Of a stretch of 64,000 nt of DNA, positions 11,630 to 23,198 are shown in pieces. The stretch covers positions 4,216,001-4,280,000 of the forward strand of contig JAEILZ010000002.1 in the NCBI GenBank assembly GCA_018873225.1. Direction: 5' to 3'. Position numbers and translations under genes: made by a program. The stretch is from [Phialemoniopsis] sp. UDSM-2020 (Eukaryota; Ascomycota; Sordariomycetes; Thyridiales; Thyridiaceae). How positions within the stretch are numbered: the first letter of the stretch is position 1; the number at the start of each line of letters is the position of its first letter. A model generated the notes under the pieces. It was not told where the DNA came from, did not search any database, and worked only from the letters and a program-made list of their open reading frames with translations.

Positions 11630-14600
11630 TCAAGGCACGTTCCCAACTCCAAAGAAGAAATCAAGCTCGCTGCCGGCACCGCCGCCCCTCGCGCCCTCGC
11701 TCTCGGCGAGCTGCTCCAGCAGGCTGAGGAACGGATCCTTCTCCTCGCCCGGCCCCGTCCCGGCGCTGCCGTTATTGCTCCGCTCTCCAGGGCTGTGCGC
11801 GAGCACCTGGCCCACGGGCTTGCCTGTACCGTCGTCGCCGGCACCAGGGCCGCCGTGCCAGGCCGCCGGACTTGAAAAGGCGTTGGTCGGGATCGTGCCG
11901 AACATGGGGTCGTACGCGCCTCCGGTGTCGAGCGCGCCGCTAGGGCCCGGAGTCGCAGGAGCGCCGAGCTGCTGACCTCCTCCATTTTGCTGCGAGGTCT
12001 CGGCGTTGCCGTTCGTCGGCCCTGTGAGGTGGGAAAAGTTGAACTGGGGGCTGAAGGGCGCGTTGCTGAGTTGTGGTATTTGGCCCTGGTGGTGGGCCAT
12101 GGTGAAGCCAGCGGCGGCGGCAGCAGCCACGGCTGCGTCGTTGGCAGCGACATCGTCTACGAGACCTTGAGAGACGTGTAGTTGCGAGGTCTGGCCCTGC
12201 ATGTTGTGGTGCTGGAGCATGCCCGTCGGGGTCTGAAGCAAGACCGGTGACGGCTGGAATGGTGCGTTGGGGAAGGCCTGCTGCGGGTGAGATGGTGTAG
12301 GTAGGCCCTGCGGCGTCGGCGGCATGCTCATACCCCCGGTCGCCAGGGGCTGCAGGGTCTTCACGTCAGGTCTTTTGATGCTGGACGGTGCGGTCTTCTT
12401 GCGCTTGAGATTCGGCCGCTCGGATCCGGAACCCTCAGATGCAATGCTGTGCCGGGGTGCATAGAGGTCGTGGCCCGTATAAGCATCTGGGTTGAAGTCG
12501 ACAATGACATCCGAGAGGCTTATGTTGGCGGCATCAAAGTTGAACGTCTGGCCTCCTGGCCCGCCAATGTTGGCGTAGCGGTCAAAGAAGTCCTCAAGGT
12601 GGAAGACGGGAGAGTAGCGCATCGGGTTGTTGACGAGGCTCTTGACAAGCTCCGAGTGCGCATTGTAGATGCCCTGCAGCGTCTCGCGCTGGTGCTGGAC
12701 GCTCGCCCACGCGTAGCGGAGCTCGCTGAGCTGCTGCATCTCTCGCGACAAGAAGTCGGCGGAAGACGTGAAGACGCTCATCTCCCCCGCGATGCCCGTG
12801 GTATTGTAGTGGGTGCCGTGGATGTGGACCGTGCCGGCGGTGCAGATGCAGTAGCCTACGAAAGCTGGCCACTCGATGTTGCCCGTCTGGTTGCCGAGCT
12901 CCACCAGCTCGGCTATGGCATTGGCGTGCAGGAAGCACATGTTTGTAGCCTCAATCTGCCACGATTGATGCTGACCTGTCCCGGCCAGCTCGGCCAGGTC
13001 GATTGGCAAGAAGGGTCGGTAGATGAGACAGTGGATCAGGTGATAGATAAGTTTGCTCAGTACCAGCACAGTCGAGTCGGGATGACCAAAGAGGCTGTCT
13101 AGGCTTGAAAAGGCGTCCTCGGTTCCAGAAGCCCAGACGTCCAGGTCCTGCCGGATCTTTGACAGGTTGGAGAGCGAATGCCACGGGAAATGGGAATCGC
13201 CCTTGACGCCTCCAGCGGCCAAGTATCGGTTCGTGATGCCGAGGATGCGACTGATGTCAATGAGCATGCCATTGCTACCTTGGGATTTCTTTCCGTTTCC
13301 TTGTAGGTACTGAAGATTGGAGCCGCTCTGAAAGAACTCGCCGTCCAGTGGCAAACCTGCCGGATTTGGCGACCAGGAGGGTAATCGTAGTAAGATTGTT
13401 TGATCACCAATCAGTGACGGACGCTTGGAACCACAGGCCATGAATCGGTCGAGCAGGTAACATGCCCAAAACAGCCGCCTCCGGACCTCGCGTTCCACTG
13501 GTGTGACACGTGCTTGAGCATCCAGCTCTCTGTGTAACTCGAGGGCCATGGCCATGCCCACCGCGTTTGCTAGAAGATTGTTAGCCCCATTCTGAAGATG
13601 CCAGTGAAGCAAATAAATACATACTGAGCAGCATGTACGCCTTCTTCCCCTTCCCGGCAGCTGTGAACGAGGTGACGAGCAGCAGTAACGACTGCAGTGC
13701 GTCTACTGACGGTTCATCTGTGTCAATTTCACTCCGGGCGCGAGCGGCGTAGTCTTCGCTAAGCTTGACTGCGGATTGGTAGCCCCCAGGGTGAGGAGTG
13801 TACCTGGCTTTTTGTCAGATAGAAGAACAATGCAGGGAAGGTTCAAGACATTGACATACCTCGCTGCTACAGCATAGATGGCGTGCATCAGGTAAGCTGG
13901 TACCTGGTTAAGCTGTAACCTCTGGCGAACCGAAGACTCGTCGAGCACATGGTAGGGCTTTGCATGGAATCGGGAAAAGTACGTGTCCAGCAGAGCAGTC
14001 GTCTGGACACCGGGTGACGGCTCGCTGTGGCAGCACTCATATTAGAACTGATAGCCCATCAAACTATTGTGATCCAGACTTACTTTGTGGCCGGAGGCGA
14101 GTAGATTGCAGAATCACCTGTCTGGCCCGCTTGGTTCGTGTCGATCGGCGGAAGTCCAGATGGCCCATCACCAGTAGCACTGAGGGGGGGCTTGTGATCT
14201 GTCGACTCGTCCGCTGCTGCAGAGTCCTTTTCAGAACCAGAGCCAGACTCGGCATTCTTTTGGTCCTTCAGTTTCTGCTCCAGGCCGTCTACCCGTTTCA
14301 GGAGAGCCTCAAGCACATCTGTCTTTGGCCCTCGCTTCTTGGGCACAGCATCTACAGCACGTGAAAAAGGTTCTAGTCAGTCCCAGGTCCCAACATTTGC
14401 ACGAGACAGTAATGTCCTCGTCCAGCTTCATTGAGCTGCATCGAGAGCACATGTGAGTTACATACCATAAATGCAAGGACATTGGAAGACCTGGCAAGCC
14501 TCACACGCGGGCCTAAGCCGGTTGCACTTGATCTAAAGAAATATAAAAAAGCGTTAGATGATCAATCGTCTCAGTCACGGGCAGGCAAAGTGTCCGGAAA

Positions 14601-14787
14601 CAGTGCCATTGCATCATACCTTGCGTTTACGGCACGACTTGCAGTTCATCGACTCTCGGGGCTCGTTGCTCATCCGACGCGTCGGCAGCCGCTCGATGCC
14701 GACCTGAGGGCGGGACATAGCTATGGACGGGATCCCGGGAGACAGGAGAGGCGCCACAGCTATAGAGTCAAAGGTCGAGACTGTCAT
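11630..14787 (-). CDS. Zn2Cys6 transcription factor with fungal-specific TF domain
   Basis: A nuclear DNA-binding regulator, 928 aa. Exons in coding order: 14787-14620, 14532-14466, 14351-14084, 14024-13860, 13803-13625 and 13569-11630; introns are 87, 114, 59, 56 and 55 nt, all GT-AG and in phase. The zinc cluster is split by intron 1: CKSCRKRK, then [20 protein letters not shown], fitting CX2CX6CX6CX2CX6C. A KKRGPK basic linker and a leucine-patterned coiled coil ([16 protein letters not shown]) follow. The middle domain carries the [14 protein letters not shown] signature of PF04082. The C-terminal third is rich in Q, P, A and G, like an activation domain. The start is the first in-frame ATG; 14718 is an alternative. 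The regulated pathway is unknown. Confidence 0.88.
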
Positions 14788-17700
14788 ACCGCCTGCCGTG
14801 GGGGAATGATGAAAGGTGGTGAGGGTGCGGGCGAGCGCGGGTGGTCGAGTGGCGGAAAACGGCCGGAGTGTCACCCGGAAACCACGCAGCTAAGATCGGT
14901 CATCGACGTCGCATGGTCCGCCAAGCTCCGTGTGTTTACAAAGTCTCCGGAAAGCAGTGCTGTCGTTGCTGGCGAGGCTCGACGGGATCTTTGGCGTGTG
15001 AATTGAGGCCAGTCGTTCCGGTAATTGCTGTCTGTACTGTGCGTATGGTTTGCTTCCGTGCTGGTCTGGAAAGAAAAAGGCACCTTGGGGCAGGGTCTGG
15101 ATGAAGTAATAAGTCGCCAGGGCGGAGAAGTGGAGTAGTGTAGGTAGCTACTTTGCTTAGCGCTTGGGAGCCCTCGAGACTTGACTCTGGATGCTGGCGA
15201 ACTCCCCTTCTCTCCCCTCCTTCTCTCACTCACTCACTCTGGGACTTGTGCGTCTCGCTTGTGCAGTCGTGAGTGGTGCGGTTTGAGTGTGGGTACCACC
15301 ACCTGGTCATTACGGCCGCCATCCATGCCCTGCTTGCTGCGTGTTTATGGTGTGGAGGTGGAGGAAGCAGGGAGCGCGATGGTGGAGGTGGTGGCTAGTG
15401 ATCAGGTTGGGGTATCCCCTAAAGCACCCTAGCTTCCAGCAGCAGTGACCAGGAAAGCTTTTCTAAGTGGGTTTCCGACAGTGAGAAACGGGCGGTCCTC
15501 GACTCCCCGGTCCTCGGTACAGGGGTCCAGTTCCCGGCTGGAGGGCCAGGCATGAAGCACTGCAAATTAAAAGCAGACTGCTACAGGATCGATACTTGCT
15601 GTAGCGTGTAGAAGTAGCCACTTGTTTGGTTTGAGGATGGATCATGTACCGCGAGACACCCGCACACACACGCTCATACACCCTTCCAAGATGGTGGCCT
15701 CAATCAATCGGCCATCCGTCTTGCACTAGGGTCCAAATTAAGGCATGGTAGACAGATCCGTCCATGCTTGAAGCCAAGTCGTCGTGCAGCCAGCAGCAGT
15801 CGACGCCTGCTCCAGCAGGGTCGTATCCGTTCCAAAGTGACCGGCGACACGGAGTTTGGAATGGTGTCATGCTCGTGCCGACGGGAGACAATGGTACATG
15901 CCCTGAACTGTTCTGGCCTCTAATCTTTTGTGTTTGACTCTACCTAGGTAAGTACTGGCCTCTTCTTGCTGGGTGGGTTGCAACATGTTGGTACTGAGGT
16001 AGGCAGCTGTGTACTCTGACTTTCGTATCAACCCCGTCAATCTTCGGTCAAGAGCTATGGTAGCTCGACCGTAGTAGGGCTGGGGAGAAGAGACATGTCT
16101 GCGGCACAGCCATCAAGGACCATGCGACAAGCCGATCTGGTGTGGGTTTGACGGACGAGGGGTGGACGACCAGGAACATCAATGGATGGAAGCCGGGGCA
16201 AGAAGACCCAGAGTCAGTAGCCTGGTGGGGGAAATCAACCACGAGATGGGGTTTTGTGGGTTGATTCCTCCCCTCTGCCGATCCTTTTCAACCTCCCCTC
16301 CGCTCCGGGGGTACTTGCACCATGCTGACTTTTGTTGACCTTGATACTGCACATGGGGAATCTGGATTCAGCATCTGCGTGATGGAAGCGGGCCGTGGGT
16401 TCTCGAACGCTGCAACAGAGACGATCCTTTCTCCTTCGACAACGAGAACGCGAAAAAGAAAGCAACGCAGAGCTTCTTGCAGACTCTTTGTTGGGCGGCC
16501 GAGATGTGTTGAATGTCTTGCTGGTTTAGATTGATAGACCCTGGAGGCCTAATCTCGTCGTGTTTAGCCTCATGTACCTACCGCTTGTTGCTCTCTATCT
16601 CTCTCCCGGACACCGACACCGCTTCTCTGCTAGCTTGTATCCATCAAGCGGCAAAGAGCCAGCACCTACCGGTTCACTTACTGCGTCTGGCAATTGACCT
16701 GAAGCTGCGTCTTGAACAGGGTCTAGCACGACCTATGGTCCGATCTCACGCGGTCTGCCGACCGTTTGGAAGGAGTGGCGTTGCCGATCCAAGGGGATAT
16801 GCAACGAATAATCTCACCTGGATCTGGTCGCGGTCGTGTCGAGGTGTGACAAAAGCCTGCGTCTGCCTCTCGTTTCCTCGAGGACAGCAGATATTTGGTT
16901 CAGATGCTGCACCTGCATATGCAAACCTTTTTTTTCCTTTTGACTGTACCTGAATCAATTTCAGACCCGGGTACCCCCAAACTTTGGTTGTCACCATGTT
17001 GTGCCACCGTCAGTCCCGAACATGCTGACCACGGTTCGCGAGTGCATTGGCCAATCCCTGCCCCCCCTCGACTCCCGTCCTGCCTGCTGCCGGCAATCTA
17101 CGAAGGGCCCCGGGAAAAGCTCGCGCACTTTTCTCGTGGTCCTTGTTGTGTTGTATATTTAGACATGCTGTTTGTCCAGCTGGGTGAGGCTTGCGAGCTG
17201 TGTGCGACCTTCCCGTTGCTGCCTTTGCTTCTGTCGAGGTTAAGCTTGTGTATGTGCAACCCACGTTTGCTGGTCCAGGCTTCGGCGACAGAGCCAAAAG
17301 AAGCAACAGCAACGACACAGCTGCAACCCCATCTCCCATATCACGCTGCTGTGACCCGTGCGCTGCGCGCGTGCCGTCTCGGTCCGGTTCGTTCGGTGGC
17401 TCGAGATTCAGGGCGCTGTTTAGGTGGCGGCAGTCGTGCTACCCTTGGCTGAGGGCAGGACCTAGCAGCAGTCGATCGCAAGGAACCGACTTGTTCAAGG
17501 CTCTCTCTTTTGCACGCCGCTCCCTATTACAGTGAATGGATGTACATCAATACTGCCGGCCTCTAGATTTGCAGTTCAACTGGGAGGTTCGGCGAAACTG
17601 CTGCATGAACCTAAAGTCGAAGTGACAGGAGCCCCAGTGTAAAATGTTGGTCCAGCGTTGAGTCCTTGCCTGAACCAGGAAAGAGGCCCTGGAGACCCCA

Positions 17701-20700
17701 TCCTAGGGTAGCAACGCTAGGAATTACCGGGTTGGGGAAGAACGAACGGGCTTAATTGCACCGAGCCCAGTTCCTGCCACCTCGGCGAGTCTCGAGCGCG
17801 CAAGTGCTCACCACCGCAAGCTGTCAATTTACAAGAACAGGGCCTGAAAGACAGAGTCAATAGACGCACAAACACGATGTGATTGATGCTGGATCCCGTT
17901 CAGGTCAGGGCTGTGCAGCCACTCGGCACTGATGACGTTGGGACAGCAAGGAGCACGGATCATCTATCCCATGCAAGCCACGCCGCCATCCGGCAACCGC
18001 TGGTCGTTTGAGAAGCAGGCTGCCAACGGGTGCCGTACCGGCTAACGGCTATTAGCTGGGCTGTCCTGCGCTGTTGTGCGGGCACTTCCCTCTTGGCTCG
18101 CTGCTCGCCAAGTCTCGCTCGTTGGTCGGGGGTTCCGCGTTGTGGCGATGATACGGGCACCAGCATGACTGACTGCACGATGCGTGTGTGTAAAACGGGA
18201 GCTAGCCACCATGGCTTTGTTTGATAATGTCTCTGAACGCCTTACCGGTAAGGCTTTCCTTGCTCTGCCTGTCTTGTCAGTGGTGAATCATCTAGACAAC
18301 GACCTCGTCCGTAAGATCCCGTAATCCAAGACTCAACATCACTACTGTTACAGAAGCAACACGCCTCAGTTCTTGTCGGGCTAAAGCCGCCGGTGCTGGG
18401 GCCAATCTAAAACAGCGCTGTGCTCTATTTCGGCACCATCAATCTTATTACCTACTACCAGCTTCTCCACAGATGGCCGAACATATTCAGCTGCAAGAGC
18501 ACCCAATATGCCCATCTTTTTGCAGTTCCGTAGCTACTTTTAGCTACAGCTTGGCCATTTATTATCCGTCGCGCAACCCAGGCTATTCCGTAGTCCGTCG
18601 GATGTCATTACAATCTCGTTGCAATGCGGAAAAGCAAGATGACCGAGTTCTGCAACCCCCCAAGAAGTCCCAAGAAGCTCTTATTGCCTCTGGGGGTGAC
18701 GGGTGGCCAATCGATGCTCCCCGCAATACCACCTTGAAGCAGGATTGACTCTCCTCTGAATCGGTACCTTCGTCACCATACGTCCTCGCTTCAATCTTAG
18801 ACAGCAGAGCCCGAGCCAGAGAATGTCTTGCTCTGGAGGCGGGACACGACGAAGGAACTCGCTAAAGCACCACCTGCACGCTCTGCATCCCATCTTGCCA
18901 TTCAACGTCCCATCTCATCCCACCGGGGTCCCCTCCTCTCCCCTTTAACCCCACAGAAGGAAAGTGTTGCGGCGACAAGTGATGTGCATGGGACCCCTGT
19001 GTCATCCGGGCTTCGATGGAGATGCAGGGGTGGTCCCTCTAGTGCGCTTCCGCCAGCGATGCTTTCTCCAAGTTGCTCAAGATCGGCGTTGGAGGCGCTG
19101 CCTCGGTGCTTCTTGTCCGCGACCTGGATCTCGTTCTTGGACCCTAACAAAACCTAGCTTTCACTTTTCATGAGCATGATACGTAGGTACCTACTCGCAT
19201 TACCTCGGGCTCTCAAGGTTTTCCAGAACGCGAGCACCATGCACTGCGGAAGTGTTCCCATTCGTATTCGCTCTGAGGGTGTCTGGGCCTCGCTCAGCTA
19301 CCCTTCTGATCCACGAAGGGAACATCGTGAGTGGTTAATATCACTTATGTCATTCTAATAAAAGGAATAATGTAATGCTGGAGAAGCCAAGCTCCTTCCC
19401 CCGAAGGAATTCCAGGGCTCACTGTCTCACACAGAGTGCATTTTAACGACGCCCGCCGGGCCGGGATACCTTACCTTGCGCACGAGCCTTCCACGTTTTT
19501 GCTTACCAACGAGCAGGGAATCCCAGCGGCTTCTCGGTCCTGTTGTCGTTCTCAGGGACGACGGGGCTAGCTGACTCTCATTTCTTTTTTCTTGAATAAA
19601 GTATCTGACGGAACAGGTCAGCCCTGTCTACATGGAACTTGACTTCTGCAGGACAAGAAAAGGGACTCTTATAATCCTCAACACTTGGCCATCATGTAAG
19701 CTACGTGCGATTGGCTCTCGCCAAAAACGCCTTCCAGGAACAAAGGAGCAATACCCGTACCCACAAGCCCCCGAGTCAGCCTCAGACATGCATCTGGGGT
19801 TGCTCAACGGCTACCTGCATCAGAATCTAATCTACAAGACACACAAGAACACTCCGAACCTCTGGCGTGCCCGGGTTCGTGCTCGTTTCTTATTTTGCCT
19901 CGTTCGTTTCCTGTCCAGTCGCTCCCGTCCGATGAGAAACATGGCGTCTTTTTCTGGGACAGTGTGTATGCATGCATGTATGTATGTATGTACATACATC
20001 GTTGCGCGTGCGCCCTGTACCTCTCTTCTCGGGCACCTTGTTTTTGTCTCTCGTCTAGGCTTACCGACAACACACACATTTGATATTAATGTTCGTGGTG
20101 CGTGCGGCGTGCGGGTCCAACGGCTCTGAATGCCGGACCAGGTGCGCGGGAGGAGAACCACCGGTCGGCACCCTACGGTTCAGGCAACTGCGGCATACCC
20201 GCCCCTGATCCATGGGATGGGTCACGAAGGAGGACGACATACCGTGAAGCTTTCGTGAATGATTCGTTGTTGCCCTTTCTACCCATGCACCAGGACTCTG
20301 CACAAGGGCCAAAAACACGGCCCGGCTGTTGATACAAGACATGTCTGCTCTATGAGATCACCATTCGCCCTATCTGGTGTAGTAAACAAAGCTTCTGTTC
20401 GTCTTGATACTCCCCCTTGGCGAGTGGCTCCGTGGCCGATTCGATCTTAACCGCACTTTGCTCCGTCGTGCAGAAAGCTACCGCCAAAACGAGTAGTCAG
20501 ACAGCTCCGTGCATGATAAAGAGACATTCTGTCACTCACTTACTCAACCCAACACCCATGTAAACCCGAAGACCAATCGTAGGGACGGAACTGACATTCA
20601 TATTTTGAGGGAAAACGTGTGAGAAAGATGCAGCCTTAATATTCCTTCTCCGTGATACAAACATGGATAACTCCTAAATTCGGAAGAGATAAAACAACTC

Positions 20701-20888
20701 ATATGCTCGCAGAATAAACAAGGACAACAAGCAAACAGAAAACGCCGGGCATGCCAGTGATGGTAGACCTTCATTTCTTCGAAGGCCTCTTACAAACCCA
20801 TGCAAGATGCAGGTCTAAAACATCCATCTCGTCTGCCACGCCAATCTCTTCTCCAACAACAAGCTCACCACGCTTCTTTAAGTCGTGG
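14788..20888. other. Long gene-free region, 6.1 kb
   Basis: No convincing gene was found on either strand. The open frames here (up to about 190 codons) lack family-like motifs, consistent splice partners or start context. The left part is the upstream region of the Zn2Cys6 gene and probably holds its long 5' leader and control elements. The right end is the 3' flank of the QutR-like gene. CT-rich and ATGT-rich simple sequence occurs. I recognise no tRNA, rRNA or transposon ends. Confidence 0.55.
19964..20001. repeat. ATGC/ATGT simple-sequence tract
   Basis: A short run of GCAT and GTAT tetramers that ends in a palindromic GTACATAC. It is non-coding and likely polymorphic. Confidence 0.7.
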
Positions 20889-23198
20889 TTAGTAAATACC
20901 TCGGCCGCTGGCAAGTCTAACAAAACTATACGGCACGTTCTGCCCGACGAGCAGCCGCAGCGTCTCAACCGTGGTGAAGGCGGCCGTGTCGGCAAATCCA
21001 TACGCTGCGAAGCCGTTTTGCTCTGCCACGGCGCCCGGGTTGGCCTTCCGCAGCACCGATCCGTCAGCGAGGTCTAGGAAGACGCGCCGTGCGGCACAGC
21101 TGTCAGGAGCCTGCTGTTGTTGCTGTTGAGAGCCAAACACGCGGACAAGCATGCCGACTAGATTGCTCTTCTCCGGCGCAAGAGCGCTGACAATGACAAA
21201 GGGCGCGCCGCCCATATTGTTGTCGGCGCCACCTGCACCATCCATGCGCGCGCGCTGCAGAGACTCTAACGAGTTGAAGGGTTCGATTGTAAGGCCACGT
21301 GCGAGTGCAGATGGCGTTTTGAAGCCGACTGTGTAGATCTTGCCGATCTGGAGGGCCTTGAGAGCAAATATGGCGCTCGTAGCATCGTCTGATGACGATG
21401 CCAGGACGATAGCCGAGCGACCAAAATATGCCGAGGGCGCAAAGTCACGCGTCAAGGTGCTCAAAATGCCTCTCCAAGAAGCGTTGTCAAAGACAAGTGT
21501 CGTGTTGGGCGGCAGTCCAGCGGTGAACACTGGGGTGTGAGATTCGCTCTGGTTGTGGTGCGGGCTGGAAGGGATCGACGCAGGCGCGGAGCTGGGGGAA
21601 GAGGTGGCAGGCTGAACGATGATGGTGTCAACCATGCCGATAACGCGGGCCGCCTCAGTGAGTATTGGACCATCGCCGCTGTTGAGAGACTTGAAGAAGA
21701 CACTGCTACTGTTGCAGGTGATGCTGCCATGAGAGACAGGCGGAGTGAGGTAGGCGCCGCCGAAGTTCTTCTGGTTGCACCAGGCTTCCATACACGCCGA
21801 TCCCTTGGGCTGCCGCTCCACGACCGCGAAGTGATGGGGCAGGCCGAGCTCGTTGAAACACTTTTCGTAAAAGGGAGCAGTCGGCGTTGCGCTGCGTGAG
21901 GCAGGACCACTGATGCCATAGATGCTCTTCTTGGGGAGTTGCCCCAGGAGCGAGAGCGCAGCATTGATCTCTGCTGCGCTCATCTGACCAGGTGCGGCGA
22001 TCTCGGGCAACAGGGGGTGGGTAATGGGCGTGAAGACCTTGTTCAGTGTTCGTGAAAACTGGCCCGTGGGTCCCATGTTCACGGCGGAGAAGGGTGGTGC
22101 ATCGGGGTACTCGGCTCGCATCTTCGACCGGAAGTATTCGAGTTCGAAATTCTCGTTGTGGTCATTCGTCAGGGCAATCATCTTGATGATGTCTGCATAC
22201 TGTTGAGATTGTCGGAAGATGGTCTCGGCCTGAGGCGAGGGCCACTTGAATGTGCCCGAGAAGTCGTGAAAGGCAGACATGATGCGGCTGTTTCCTCGTT
22301 GTTGCCAAAGCTTCCTCCTGATCTTCTCGGGCAGCCACAACTCGACATCAACGTACTCAACGCCCCACTGGATCGCCCTGTAGAGGTACTCGTAGTAGAG
22401 ATCAGGGTCCTCCATCGGGAAGCGGCCGTTCTCGCGCGTACACCTGGTAGTGAATATGATGGGGAGTTCTGTCCTCTGCCGGAGAAGCATGACCTGCTCC
22501 CCGACATAACTCAGGCTCGGAATTTGAGAGTAGGTGCCATCACCTAGTGGTTCTTTCAGGAAATCCACGCGAATCTCGACCGCATCCGATCCTACGGTCA
22601 GGATATCGATGTTGGGCAAGGCAGCCCTGACATCTGGAAACGTTGTTGAGATAAAGTAGGTCCTCGGCTTCGTCATTAACGTTTGGTGGTGATTGATCTG
22701 ACCCAGTGTAAACGAGATAAACCTCGACAGATCTCTCCTGAAGAACGGAGCACTGGTGTACAAGAATTCATAATCACACTCTGCAGAGAGACAAACGTCC
22801 GGCGGCATGCCCAGATTCACGCAGTGAGCGTTGATTGCTACCACGGCCATCTTGTCTCGTGAGGCGACGTCGATCTTTGCCTTGTCCGCACTTATGCCCA
22901 CAACGATGCCCTGATCGGCAGACTTGACGTCCCCAAAACTCTCTCGCGAGCAGAAAGGCTGTCCGAGGATTTCAGCAAAGACGGAGACGATACTGTCCTG
23001 GCCTGGGCCATGGACGATGACTACGGTCCTCGTATCACCTCGCTGTGGACCACTCCCAAACCTGGTCCCATTGCTTGCGGGTAACGAGGGTGCAGCCATG
23101 TCGACGTCCACGTCCATCCCCACGTCTTGCAGGCCTCCATTCACTCCTTTCGAGTGCGCCGGCGTAGGAGACGCACGTAGTTGCTGAACGGCAGCCAT
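20889..23198 (-). CDS. QutR/QA-1S-like quinate-pathway repressor (AROM-derived)
   Basis: Single exon, 769 aa. The family (QutR, QA-1S) evolved from the last three AROM domains and represses quinate-use genes. Here residues about 55-180 sit where the shikimate-kinase-like domain belongs, but its P-loop reads HGPGQDSI with no GK(S/T). Residues about 180-420 are type I dehydroquinase-like; the catalytic equivalents H311 (SAFHDF), K339 (YADIIKM) and R383 (GQFSR) are present. Residues about 425-769 resemble shikimate dehydrogenase ([13 protein letters not shown]), but the usual NVT-P-K site reads YLTPPVSH, so the catalytic lysine is missing. A regulatory rather than enzymatic role is therefore likely. 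No quinate catabolic genes are seen in the window. Upstream coding exons cannot be excluded. Confidence 0.7.
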   Translation of the reverse strand: MAAVQQLRASPTPAHSKGVNGGLQDVGMDVDVDMAAPSLPASNGTRFGSGPQRGDTRTVVIVHGPGQDSIVSVFAEILGQPFCSRESFGDVKSADQGIVVGISADKAKIDVASRDKMAVVAINAHCVNLGMPPDVCLSAECDYEFLYTSAPFFRRDLSRFISFTLGQINHHQTLMTKPRTYFISTTFPDVRAALPNIDILTVGSDAVEIRVDFLKEPLGDGTYSQIPSLSYVGEQVMLLRQRTELPIIFTTRCTRENGRFPMEDPDLYYEYLYRAIQWGVEYVDVELWLPEKIRRKLWQQRGNSRIMSAFHDFSGTFKWPSPQAETIFRQSQQYADIIKMIALTNDHNENFELEYFRSKMRAEYPDAPPFSAVNMGPTGQFSRTLNKVFTPITHPLLPEIAAPGQMSAAEINAALSLLGQLPKKSIYGISGPASRSATPTAPFYEKCFNELGLPHHFAVVERQPKGSACMEAWCNQKNFGGAYLTPPVSHGSITCNSSSVFFKSLNSGDGPILTEAARVIGMVDTIIVQPATSSPSSAPASIPSSPHHNQSESHTPVFTAGLPPNTTLVFDNASWRGILSTLTRDFAPSAYFGRSAIVLASSSDDATSAIFALKALQIGKIYTVGFKTPSALARGLTIEPFNSLESLQRARMDGAGGADNNMGGAPFVIVSALAPEKSNLVGMLVRVFGSQQQQQQAPDSCAARRVFLDLADGSVLRKANPGAVAEQNGFAAYGFADTAAFTTVETLRLLVGQNVPYSFVRLASGRGIY

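Noticed and set aside
16513..17452. Overlapping plus-strand frames of 146 and 185 codons
   Set aside because: No family-like motifs, poor start context, and the sequence is rich in C, P and L as expected from CT-rich non-coding DNA.
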